Of a stretch of 41,953 nucleotides of DNA, positions 8,578 to 15,392 are shown piece by piece; positions within the stretch are counted from its first letter, which is position 1; every line of letters starts with the position of its first letter. This DNA is from CAZQRW01 sp964596115 (GTDB taxonomy: Bacteria > Hydrothermota > UBA3072 > B12-G15), in NCBI GenBank assembly GCA_964596115.1, contig CAZQRW010000008.1, forward strand, positions 1 through 41,953. Reading direction: 5' to 3'. The notes under the pieces were generated by a model. The model did no database searches, had not been told where the DNA came from, and worked only from the letters and a program-made list of their open reading frames with translations. A program made the translations under genes and the position numbers.

Positions 8578-9746
8578 TCTCTCTTCCTTACTCTTAACTT
8601 GTTTATTTTCTGGCCTCTTACGTCTGTAATCATAAATATAAGATTTTTATAGGAGAATACCTCTCCTTCTACAGGCACACGCCCCAATAGATTCATAATT
8701 AAACCTGATATAGTTGAAAATCTGTCATAATCTACACCATCAGGAAGAATTTCTTTAAGTTTATTAATATCGATTGAACCACATACCTCCCATTCGTTTT
8801 CATTGATTTTTTTTATTTCTTCATCTATATTATTCAATGACTGGAGTAAAATTTTTTCAATATCTTCGATGTCAATCATCCCTGATATACCACCATATTC
8901 GTCAATGATAAAAACAGCTTTTGCACCGGTCCTCCTAAAAAATTTAAGTAGAACTAAAAAATTACTTTCCTCATTTAAAAAATAAGGGGTGGCAACAAAA
9001 TTCTTTACAATTCCATGTTCAAAAATAATGTTTTTAACATCAATAATACCCCTTATATTATCTATATTCTCTTTATAAATAGGAACCCTTTTTATCCCAG
9101 GTGGTATCTTTTTTAGAACTGCATCAACCTCCTCCCCTTCCTCAATAAATATCAATTCAGTTCTCGGTTTCATAATACTTTTTAATTTTTCTTGAGAAAT
9201 AATGGAAAAGGCCTTAGAAAGTTTGTATTCTACATTCTCAACTGTGCCGTCCTCGTACCCTACAAGAATTATCTCTTCTGCTAATTCTTCTGATTTTACC
9301 CTTCTATCTTTACCTCTTTCAAAAAATGCTATGAATTTCTCTGTAATATAGGATAGGGGGAGAAAAAACCTGTAAAAATAAAGAATTAATATAGAAAAAA
9401 AAGACGAGATCAAAAGTCTCTTTTTAATCGCTATTATCTTTGGGATATACTCACCAAAAACCATAATTACTCCCGCGATTATTATAGTGCTGTAAATTAT
9501 AGAAATATCCTCAGGAATAATCCTTTCATATATACCTGATATCAATACGTTTACCAGGGTGTTAGACAAAACAATTGTAATGAGGAGTCTTGTTGGTGAA
9601 CGAATTAAATAGAAAAGTCTGTCCCTACTTTTTTCACTGAGAGAGGTAAGCCTATATGGTTGCAGCGAAAATATCGCTGTTTCCGAAGAAGAAAAAATAA
9701 AGGATAAAACAAGAAGGGCAATCATAAAAATAACAAAATAAATCAT
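8574..9746 (-). CDS. CNNM/CorC-family membrane protein, copy 1
   Basis: 390 residues with the same plan as its neighbour: DUF21 membrane domain starting at the first residues (FSSSETAIFSLQPYRL), two CBS units (IMKPRTELIFIEEGEE; FIIDEYGGISGMIDIEDI) and a CorC_HlyC tail. It starts with ATG in an ATGA overlap with ybeY; the Shine-Dalgarno is weak, so coupled translation is likely. The two paralogues are clearly diverged in sequence, so this is an old duplication. One pair member may act as a partner of the other, but that is speculation. Confidence 0.88.
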   Translation of the reverse strand: MIYFVIFMIALLVLSFIFSSSETAIFSLQPYRLTSLSEKSRDRLFYLIRSPTRLLITIVLSNTLVNVLISGIYERIIPEDISIIYSTIIIAGVIMVFGEYIPKIIAIKKRLLISSFFSILILYFYRFFLPLSYITEKFIAFFERGKDRRVKSEELAEEIILVGYEDGTVENVEYKLSKAFSIISQEKLKSIMKPRTELIFIEEGEEVDAVLKKIPPGIKRVPIYKENIDNIRGIIDVKNIIFEHGIVKNFVATPYFLNEESNFLVLLKFFRRTGAKAVFIIDEYGGISGMIDIEDIEKILLQSLNNIDEEIKKINENEWEVCGSIDINKLKEILPDGVDYDRFSTISGLIMNLLGRVPVEGEVFSYKNLIFMITDVRGQKINKLRVRKRD

Positions 9747-10141
9747 AGATATTCTTTCTCTTTTTTTCTCATAATTTTTGCTTCCTCAAATGTCTCATCA
9801 TTATAACCAGCAAGATGGAGTAACCCATGGACAACAAGCAGGAATATTTCCTCCAATAGAGTTCCTTTCTTCTGTCTCATGGCTTGCTCAATTGATATAT
9901 AAATATCACCCAGAAGATCATAGCTAAATTCGATATCATTGCCTTCCTTGAATGGAAATGTGAGCACATCTGTTGTGGTATTCTTATTTTTATACTTTTT
10001 ATTAAGTTTTATCATTGTCTCATCATCCACCAGAGTAATACTCACTTCTCCTTTAAGTCCCTCTTTCTTGAGCACTTCCTTTGCCTTCTTTTTTATTAAA
10101 TCGTTATACTCTCTCAGTATATTTGTATATACCTTTATCAT
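9743..10141 (-). CDS. ybeY: Endoribonuclease YbeY with an altered metal site
   Basis: 132 residues. Family motifs are present: TTDVLTFPF at 56-64, LLGDIYIS at 76-83 and HGLLHLAGY at 105-113. YbeY is a zinc-dependent RNase involved in 16S rRNA maturation and ribosome quality control. The canonical site is HGxLHLxGYDH with three histidine ligands. Here residues 114-115 are Asn-Asp, so the third histidine is replaced by Asp115; codons read AAT GAT. The usual arginine in the loop before TDVL also appears to be lysine (YKNKN). Asp can bind metal, so activity is possible. The gene overlaps pgpH and the CorC gene by ATGA on each side. Confidence 0.9.
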   Translation of the reverse strand: MIKVYTNILREYNDLIKKKAKEVLKKEGLKGEVSITLVDDETMIKLNKKYKNKNTTTDVLTFPFKEGNDIEFSYDLLGDIYISIEQAMRQKKGTLLEEIFLLVVHGLLHLAGYNDETFEEAKIMRKKEKEYL

Positions 10142-12096
10142 TTTGGATATGAAGGTCTTGTGTGAAAAGTCCCTTGTATTCTACCAAAAAAAACATCTTG
10201 AAGGTTCTTTAGGTCTCTTATCGAAATACCACTATTTATTAATTGACCCCCCACTAATTTCATTTCAAAGATTTTTGAAATGAACTCTTTTAAAGTCTTC
10301 TCATCGGTATTTTCGAGACTTCTTGTTCCAGCCTCTATTGAATCTGCAAGCATAATAATACACGATTCTTTAAAAGAAGGCGGCGGACCTACATAAGAAT
10401 AGTCCTCAGGTTTAACATTATCATACATTTCTTTTGCCCTCTCAAAGAATGGTTTCATTAAGGTACTCCCATGGTGCTCACGTATTATTTTTAAAATTTC
10501 ATTTGGAAGTTTATATTTTGCACCAAGCTCAACCCCAAAAGAAATATGTGATCGGAGAATTGCAGCTGAAAGTTTGGGTGGGAGATCATTATGTGGATTA
10601 AATTGAGGATCGATATTCTCAATAAAATATTCGGGCCTTTCCATCTTACCTATATCGTGGTAATAACCCCCAACCTTTGCAAGAAGGGAGTTCGCACCTA
10701 TCGCTTCTGCACCCGCTTCGGCAAGATTGCCGACAAGAATACTATGATGATAGGTACCAGGGGCTTTTGCAGAAAGCTGCATCAATAAGGGCTGATTTAA
10801 ATTTGCTAATTCAAGATAAGTAAAATTAGTAGATATATTAAATACCTTCTCAAAAAATGACAATAAACCGAATAGAATAAGAATAGAGATAATACCATTG
10901 GCAAAACCCAACAGAGATTCTGAGAATGATAGTAAAACTCCCTCACCGTTGTTAATGCTTACACCAAGAACAAATAAACCCGTAAAGATACTAATGTATA
11001 ACCCTATTTTAAAAAATTCTCCACGGTTTTTCACATCCTCGACCAGCACAGAGGCAATAATACCACTCATAAAAATAGGTATATAAAAAATAGTATGAGC
11101 TATGTTGTATATTAGCAGTACAATAATTACAAAAATATTAAATGAAAATCCTACTGTGATACCCCCTTCAAGTGTAAGAACCATAGCTGCAGCGGAAAGA
11201 GGAATTAAATAGTAAAATTGCGGTGATGGAGAAATCCTTGCAAGAAGTAGTATGAAAAAAACCATAATAATAAAGATGAATCTATGCCTCCACTCAATAT
11301 AAATATTCTTTTTTCTTTTATAAAGAGCAAAAATTAGAAGAAAAATAAGGATCGAAAAAGTAATCTGGGCACTTAAGAAATTATGCATCTGTGCGGGCCT
11401 GCTTAGTTTTTTTTGCGCTATATAAAATGAGCGTAGCTTTCTATAGGTCTCTTCAGTCACAATGTCGTGGGCTCTCGCAATAATCTCTCCTTTTTTTATT
11501 ACCCCAAATTCCTCAGGAACACTCCTTCTTGCAGCAGTTCTCTTTGCCTCTGTCTCTGTTATATCAAGTAATAAATTGGGTTGTATCAGGTAATTGACCT
11601 GATTAAAAAATTTTTCTACCTTTAAACTATCCCTGAAAACCTTTTTGCATATTTTTAATACAGTATCCTTCGCCTCTGTATATGAATAAAAATCACTTTT
11701 TTTCTCAAATTTTGTCTTACCCGCGCTCACAATCTCATACATATCTCCCCTGCTTGGTGGTAACCTGCTCTTATCAAAAACAATCCCCTTATTGATTATG
11801 TCCTTAATTAGTTTCTCAAGTCTTTTACCTGGATATCTAATATTTTTAAAAAAATTGCTAACTTCCTTCTCATTCCTTACAAGTCTTAAAACAGGTGGTG
11901 TTGAAAAAACAGCTTCATCCCTTTCCTTTTGTAGAGTTTGTTTATCCTTAAATATAGGGAAATCAAAAGGCGCAATTATGTCTTTTTTTACTATATCACC
12001 AACTTTAAGATGATATGCGGGCTTCTTAAATGGGTATAGTACATCAAGCACAACAAAAAGAGTCAACCCAAAGAGAACCCACCCCATCTTATTCAT
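10138..12096 (-). CDS. 7TM-HD (PgpH/YqfF family) phosphodiesterase
   Basis: About 652 residues. One N-terminal membrane helix is followed by an extracytoplasmic domain of about 230 residues (residues 40-260), then about six membrane helices and a cytoplasmic HD domain, with the HHSILVGNLAEAGA and YYHDIGKMERPEYF motifs near residue 480. Family members such as Listeria PgpH hydrolyse cyclic di-AMP. No diadenylate cyclase gene is in the window, so the substrate is inferred from family. Start chosen at ATG 12096, which follows GAGGA at good spacing and overlaps the phoH stop by eight bases. In-frame ATGs at 12102 and 12111 and a TTG at 12123 are alternatives. Confidence 0.88.
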   Translation of the reverse strand: MNKMGWVLFGLTLFVVLDVLYPFKKPAYHLKVGDIVKKDIIAPFDFPIFKDKQTLQKERDEAVFSTPPVLRLVRNEKEVSNFFKNIRYPGKRLEKLIKDIINKGIVFDKSRLPPSRGDMYEIVSAGKTKFEKKSDFYSYTEAKDTVLKICKKVFRDSLKVEKFFNQVNYLIQPNLLLDITETEAKRTAARRSVPEEFGVIKKGEIIARAHDIVTEETYRKLRSFYIAQKKLSRPAQMHNFLSAQITFSILIFLLIFALYKRKKNIYIEWRHRFIFIIMVFFILLLARISPSPQFYYLIPLSAAAMVLTLEGGITVGFSFNIFVIIVLLIYNIAHTIFYIPIFMSGIIASVLVEDVKNRGEFFKIGLYISIFTGLFVLGVSINNGEGVLLSFSESLLGFANGIISILILFGLLSFFEKVFNISTNFTYLELANLNQPLLMQLSAKAPGTYHHSILVGNLAEAGAEAIGANSLLAKVGGYYHDIGKMERPEYFIENIDPQFNPHNDLPPKLSAAILRSHISFGVELGAKYKLPNEILKIIREHHGSTLMKPFFERAKEMYDNVKPEDYSYVGPPPSFKESCIIMLADSIEAGTRSLENTDEKTLKEFISKIFEMKLVGGQLINSGISIRDLKNLQDVFFGRIQGTFHTRPSYPK

Positions 12097-13015
12097 TTTC
12101 ATAGTCCTCATACGCTTGCACAATCTTTTGCACGAGGTTGTTTCTTACAACATCTTCAGAGGTAAGATAAATAAATTTAACACCCCGTAAATCCTTCAAT
12201 ACTTTTTGAATTTCTACAAGTCCTGAAACCGTTTCACCAGGAAGATCAATCTGTGTAATATCACCTGTGATAATAGCCTTTGAGTTTTCGCCAATCCTTG
12301 TCAAAAACATTTTTAATTGTGTATGCGTGGTATTTTGGGCCTCGTCGAGAAGTATAAATGACTCACTAAGGGTCCTCCCCCTCATAAAAGCAAGAGGGGC
12401 TATCTCTATAATACCACTATCTATATACCTCCTAACCTTATCAACAGGAAGCATGTCATAGAGTGCATCGTAAAGGGGTCTTAAGTAAGGATCAACTTTC
12501 TCAATAAAACTACCTGGCAAATAGCCTAAGTTTTCACCTGCTTCTACTGCAGGTCTGGTTAAGACAATTCTTGAAACTTCCTTTCGTAATAGGGCGTTAA
12601 GGGCAGATGCCACTGCTAAATAAGTTTTCCCTGTACCGGCAGGACCGATTGCAAATATAATCGTGTTCTTCTTTATATATTCAAGATAATCCTTCTGTCT
12701 AATAGTACGTGGTTTTATGACCTTTTTAGGAAGGATAATATTATTTTTCTCCTTACTATTCGTCTGAAGTTGAAACATTATTTCTTCCTTGCTGAGCAAT
12801 TCCCCCGACTTTGTAAGATTTACCAATTTTTTAATTTTTGGGATAGCATTTTGAATAGCCTCTTTTTGACCTTTTAAAAAAAGCTTATTTCCTCGAGAAA
12901 AAACCTTTAATCCAAAAATCTCTTCAAGGAAGGGTATATTTTCTTCATTCCTACCCAACAGGCTAAAAGTATTTATACCATCTACTTCATATATCTCACC
13001 GTTTTCTATTTTCAT
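12089..13015 (-). CDS. phoH: PhoH-like ATPase
   Basis: 308 residues. An N-terminal KH-like region (about 1-70) precedes the P-loop ATPase with Walker A GPAGTGKT at 124-131 and Walker B LLDEAQNTT. PhoH proteins are predicted RNA-dependent ATPases that commonly sit next to ybeY. It is the first gene of the phoH-pgpH-ybeY-CorC-CorC-YitT-recO operon. The ATG at 13015 lies only six bases after a 13-bp-stem hairpin (13022-13067). The nearest AAGGAG (13037-13032) is part of that hairpin and 16 bases from the start, too far for normal use. Expression is therefore probably controlled by read-through or structure. Confidence 0.92.
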   Translation of the reverse strand: MKIENGEIYEVDGINTFSLLGRNEENIPFLEEIFGLKVFSRGNKLFLKGQKEAIQNAIPKIKKLVNLTKSGELLSKEEIMFQLQTNSKEKNNIILPKKVIKPRTIRQKDYLEYIKKNTIIFAIGPAGTGKTYLAVASALNALLRKEVSRIVLTRPAVEAGENLGYLPGSFIEKVDPYLRPLYDALYDMLPVDKVRRYIDSGIIEIAPLAFMRGRTLSESFILLDEAQNTTHTQLKMFLTRIGENSKAIITGDITQIDLPGETVSGLVEIQKVLKDLRGVKFIYLTSEDVVRNNLVQKIVQAYEDYENE

Positions 13016-13021
13016 AACAGA

Positions 13022-13067
13022 AAAGGGCAGTCTCCTTATAGTAAAAATCTTTTAGAGACTGCCCTTT
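13022..13067 (-). terminator. Perfect 13-bp hairpin between the LysM gene and phoH
   Basis: The arms AAAGGGCAGTCTC (13022-13034 on plus) and GAGACTGCCCTTT (13055-13067) are exact complements around a 20-base loop. On the minus strand the stem ends in TTTTCTGTT and then the phoH ATG. It lies 15 bases past the LysM stop. It fits an intrinsic terminator for the lipoprotein/LysM unit and could also act as an attenuator or translation block for phoH. Confidence 0.75.
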
Positions 13068-13081
13068 AATAAATTTTTCAA

Positions 13082-13519
13082 TCAGGGACGGGGAATCTTT
13101 AATTTCCAACCAGGAGAAAGTATATCAGGATTCTTTATTAAATCCTTATTTGCATTATAAATGTCCTTCCATCTACGGAAATTCCCATGCCCATAGACTT
13201 TTGGATTCTCAGCAATTTTGGAAAGCCAATCCCCGGGTTTTACCACATAATAACTTCTTGCTTCAACTTCTTTCTTTAGTTCTTCAATCTTTGCCTCAAG
13301 TTCGGAAATTTGAGCATCAAGTTTGGCAATTTCAGCTTTCAGGTTTTCAACATCCGCCTTTTCATTGGCAAGTTGAGCCTTCAACTGTGTTTCTTGCTGT
13401 GTATATTGTTCTATCAGCTGCTGGGCCTCGTCAGGCTTTAACTTTTTTGCCTCCTGAGCAAATAATGATGGCCCTATTATAAATCCCAGCATTAGTGCGA
13501 AAAGTACCGTTTTTCTCAT
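13082..13519 (-). CDS. Secreted coiled-coil protein with C-terminal LysM domain
   Basis: 145 residues. A signal peptide (about 1-21, cleavage likely after LFA) is followed by a coiled coil (about 25-90, repeating EIAKLDAQISELEAKIEELK) and a LysM domain (about 92-145: YYVVKPGDWLSKIA through ILSPGWKLKIP). LysM binds peptidoglycan, so it is probably periplasmic and could tether or space the envelope. The start has AGGAGG a few bases upstream. It is cotranscribed with the small lipoprotein gene 13 bp upstream, and the pair looks like an envelope-anchoring set analogous to Lpp plus a wall-binding partner. That role is inferred. Confidence 0.88.
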   Translation of the reverse strand: MRKTVLFALMLGFIIGPSLFAQEAKKLKPDEAQQLIEQYTQQETQLKAQLANEKADVENLKAEIAKLDAQISELEAKIEELKKEVEARSYYVVKPGDWLSKIAENPKVYGHGNFRRWKDIYNANKDLIKNPDILSPGWKLKIPRP

Positions 13520-13532
13520 TTTTCTCCCTCCT

Positions 13533-13772
13533 TTACTTTAACTTGGCTTCAAGTTCTTCAATCTGAGCGTTAAGTTCTTGCACCTTTTGTTCTTTCTGTT
13601 TCTTTTCATCCATCAATTTCTGTTTTTCACTCTGTGTATTCTGGATATCCATTTTCAGTGTTTCAACAGATTGTTTTTTTGCTTCCAATTCATCCATCTG
13701 TTCTTTGGTTGCATATTTCGTGCACCCTATAAAAGCTGCAAGCATCAATCCAACCAATAAAATCTTCTTCAT
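13533..13772 (-). CDS. Small Lpp-like coiled-coil lipoprotein
   Basis: 79 residues. A lipoprotein signal (MKKILLVGLMLAAFIGC) has its lipobox cysteine at 17. The mature part is a single long alpha-helical coiled coil, rich in Lys, Glu and Gln, ending EELEAKLK. Size and build resemble Braun-type Lpp, though the C-terminal lysine link to peptidoglycan is not proven. A very strong Shine-Dalgarno (AGGAGGTGG) and a near-consensus promoter suggest high expression. It is followed 13 bp later by the LysM protein, consistent with a joint envelope role. Confidence 0.85.
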   Translation of the reverse strand: MKKILLVGLMLAAFIGCTKYATKEQMDELEAKKQSVETLKMDIQNTQSEKQKLMDEKKQKEQKVQELNAQIEELEAKLK

Positions 13773-13804
13773 ATAACCACCTCCTTTCGGTTTTTTTCTT
13801 ATTA

Positions 13805-13832
13805 TTTATACACTTTTTCCATAATAAGTCAA
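13805..13832 (-). promoter_or_regulatory. Strong promoter of the lipoprotein/LysM operon
   Basis: On the minus strand -35 TTGACT (13832-13827) and -10 TATAAA (13810-13805) are spaced by 16 bp. A leader of about 25 bases with AGGAGGTGG then leads to the lipoprotein ATG at 13772. Confidence 0.75.
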
Positions 13833-14207
13833 GTGGTTTTTTTCATCTACAGCATTGTACGATTATATCATCTGACACTGTAAAAAAGCTGCTTAGCTAA
13901 AAAATTCATCCCACATAAGATACGGTAGGAGAAAAATAGAAAAAACTAAAATAAACTATACTTCTCCTACCTTGTCTTACCGTATAGAATACCAAAAGAA
14001 AAAAAACTATATTTTTTCTATCCTTTCTTACTGCCCTGAGTGTTTTTATAAGATATATAGGTGTCCCAGTCACTGTCTCCTGTAATAGAGAAGGTGGAAG
14101 AGAAGAAGATGTATTCAATGAGATTACGACGAACGATACACCCATAAATAGCATATGAGAAAAAGCCCTAACAGAGTTGCATATTTACTACCTGACTTTT
14201 TGGGTTT
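13833..14207. other. Gene-poor spacer with repeats and an ORF-like remnant
   Basis: About 375 bp between the barrel gene stop and the lipoprotein promoter. It holds the nested inverted repeats listed separately. On the minus strand, 14167-14018 reads 49 codons between two TAG stops with protein-like composition (for example GDSDWDTYISYKNTQG), but it has no ATG, GTG or TTG start. This may be a decayed gene or mobile-element remnant; nothing identifies it. An ATG-initiated 82-codon frame in the same place has poor, Ser/Phe-rich composition and is not called. Confidence 0.4.
13920..13985. repeat. Nested inverted repeat in the spacer
   Basis: GGTAGGAGAA (13924-13933) pairs exactly with TTCTCCTACC (13962-13971). 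Overlapping it, ATACGGTA (13920-13927) pairs with TACCGTAT (13978-13985). The two pairings share GGTA, so they are alternative folds. A diverged direct repeat of the right half (13946-13982 versus 13998-14033, about 51 bp apart) is also visible. Function unknown; no poly-T run typical of a terminator adjoins it. Confidence 0.55.
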
Positions 14208-15392
14208 TTACTGCCTATATCTAAGTACAAGACCGGTTTTTATACCAAATCCTTTCTTTATATCTCCCCAATTACCGGTCGACATCGACATATCCAGGGA
14301 AATAGCAAAGAAATCGTTCAGATAATACTCTGCGTTAAAAACAGCAAAAAGTCTGGTTTTATTATATCCTGCCTGTGACCATACTGTCCATTCTTTAAAA
14401 TTCAAATAGAAATCTGCCAGAATTTCAGGAACAAGAGAGTCTGCTTTAAAAAAGTATGTAGACATAACACATAATCTACCAAATTCCAAGCGGGAAAAGA
14501 TACCAGATGCATTGTTTAAGCCAGTATTCTTGTAAAAAACATAGCCCATGGAAAACCTGGAGTCCCCACCATAGATTCTATAAATATGTGAAGGGGAAAG
14601 GTAAGAAACAGAAGGGTAAGAAATACTACTATTCTCATCAAGCCATCCGCCTGTAATTTCTGATCTGAAAAATTCGAAGTAAGGAATCCCTGTAAAAAAG
14701 GTAAACAATGGGTAAAGATTAGGTTTCCAACCAGCGAAACCAAAGCCAAATGAAAATCTCTCTAAATTATAACTCAATCTTAGGACGTTTAATCTCCCAT
14801 TCATTATGCTCCCTTGTGAAGATACTCCTGACTTGCTGAATTTTGTTGATATATTATAAAATAACCTTCCCTGATTATACCTGTAAAATAAAAGTGGGGA
14901 AAGTATAAAATTCCCCTGAGAAAAAACAATGAATGCCTTTGCGTATTGTCCTTTCGTATTATTAAGATAAATATAATCGGAAGAAAATATAATTCTATCC
15001 ACAGGATTTATTAAATAATGCAGGTATATTTCCTTCCCTTGACCACTGGTTATTTTTTCGCTTTTACCATAAATTACCTGAGGAATATACGCGTCATTTG
15101 TAGCAAATAATCCACTTATTTTGTAAGTATTACCTGCTTTAATCTCTCCTTTAGCCTCGAGATTATAGACCTCTTCCTTCTCTTTGGGTATTTTTAACCC
15201 CTCTGGAGCTAAAATCTTATCACTAACATCCATATACACTGGCTTTTCTACAAACGGAAGAATAGGTTTCATCGGTGGTTCTATTTTAATATATTTTACT
15301 CCATAAACAATTACCTCGGGTATTTCAAGCCCTTGAGAAAAGAGTATAATACTAATGAATATTAACAAGAATACTATTGGCTTCTTTTTCAT
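14208..15392 (-). CDS. Putative outer-membrane beta-barrel protein
   Basis: About 394 residues. A signal peptide (MKKKPIVFLLIFISIILFSQG) is followed by a proline-rich linker (about 25-75: EPPMKPILPFVEKP) and then alternating aromatic/polar beta-strands to the C-terminus (GIKTGLVLRYRQ). This pattern suggests a beta-barrel or surface protein. The start is ATG 15392, with AAGGACGG just upstream; a TTG 18 bases earlier would only add residues before the signal peptide. The first 41 bases overlap the end of the TPR gene upstream, so the two are translationally linked and may work together at the outer membrane. No named family is recognised. Confidence 0.75.
   Translation of the reverse strand: MKKKPIVFLLIFISIILFSQGLEIPEVIVYGVKYIKIEPPMKPILPFVEKPVYMDVSDKILAPEGLKIPKEKEEVYNLEAKGEIKAGNTYKISGLFATNDAYIPQVIYGKSEKITSGQGKEIYLHYLINPVDRIIFSSDYIYLNNTKGQYAKAFIVFSQGNFILSPLLFYRYNQGRLFYNISTKFSKSGVSSQGSIMNGRLNVLRLSYNLERFSFGFGFAGWKPNLYPLFTFFTGIPYFEFFRSEITGGWLDENSSISYPSVSYLSPSHIYRIYGGDSRFSMGYVFYKNTGLNNASGIFSRLEFGRLCVMSTYFFKADSLVPEILADFYLNFKEWTVWSQAGYNKTRLFAVFNAEYYLNDFFAISLDMSMSTGNWGDIKKGFGIKTGLVLRYRQ

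Noticed and set aside
12097..12123. TTG start for the 7TM-HD gene
   Set aside because: It adds only a poorly supported charged extension; ATG 12096 has GAGGA at good spacing.
13906..14154. 82-codon ATG-initiated frame on minus
   Set aside because: Ser/Phe-rich composition, no Shine-Dalgarno, and it runs through the repeats; an alternative frame looks more protein-like but lacks a start.
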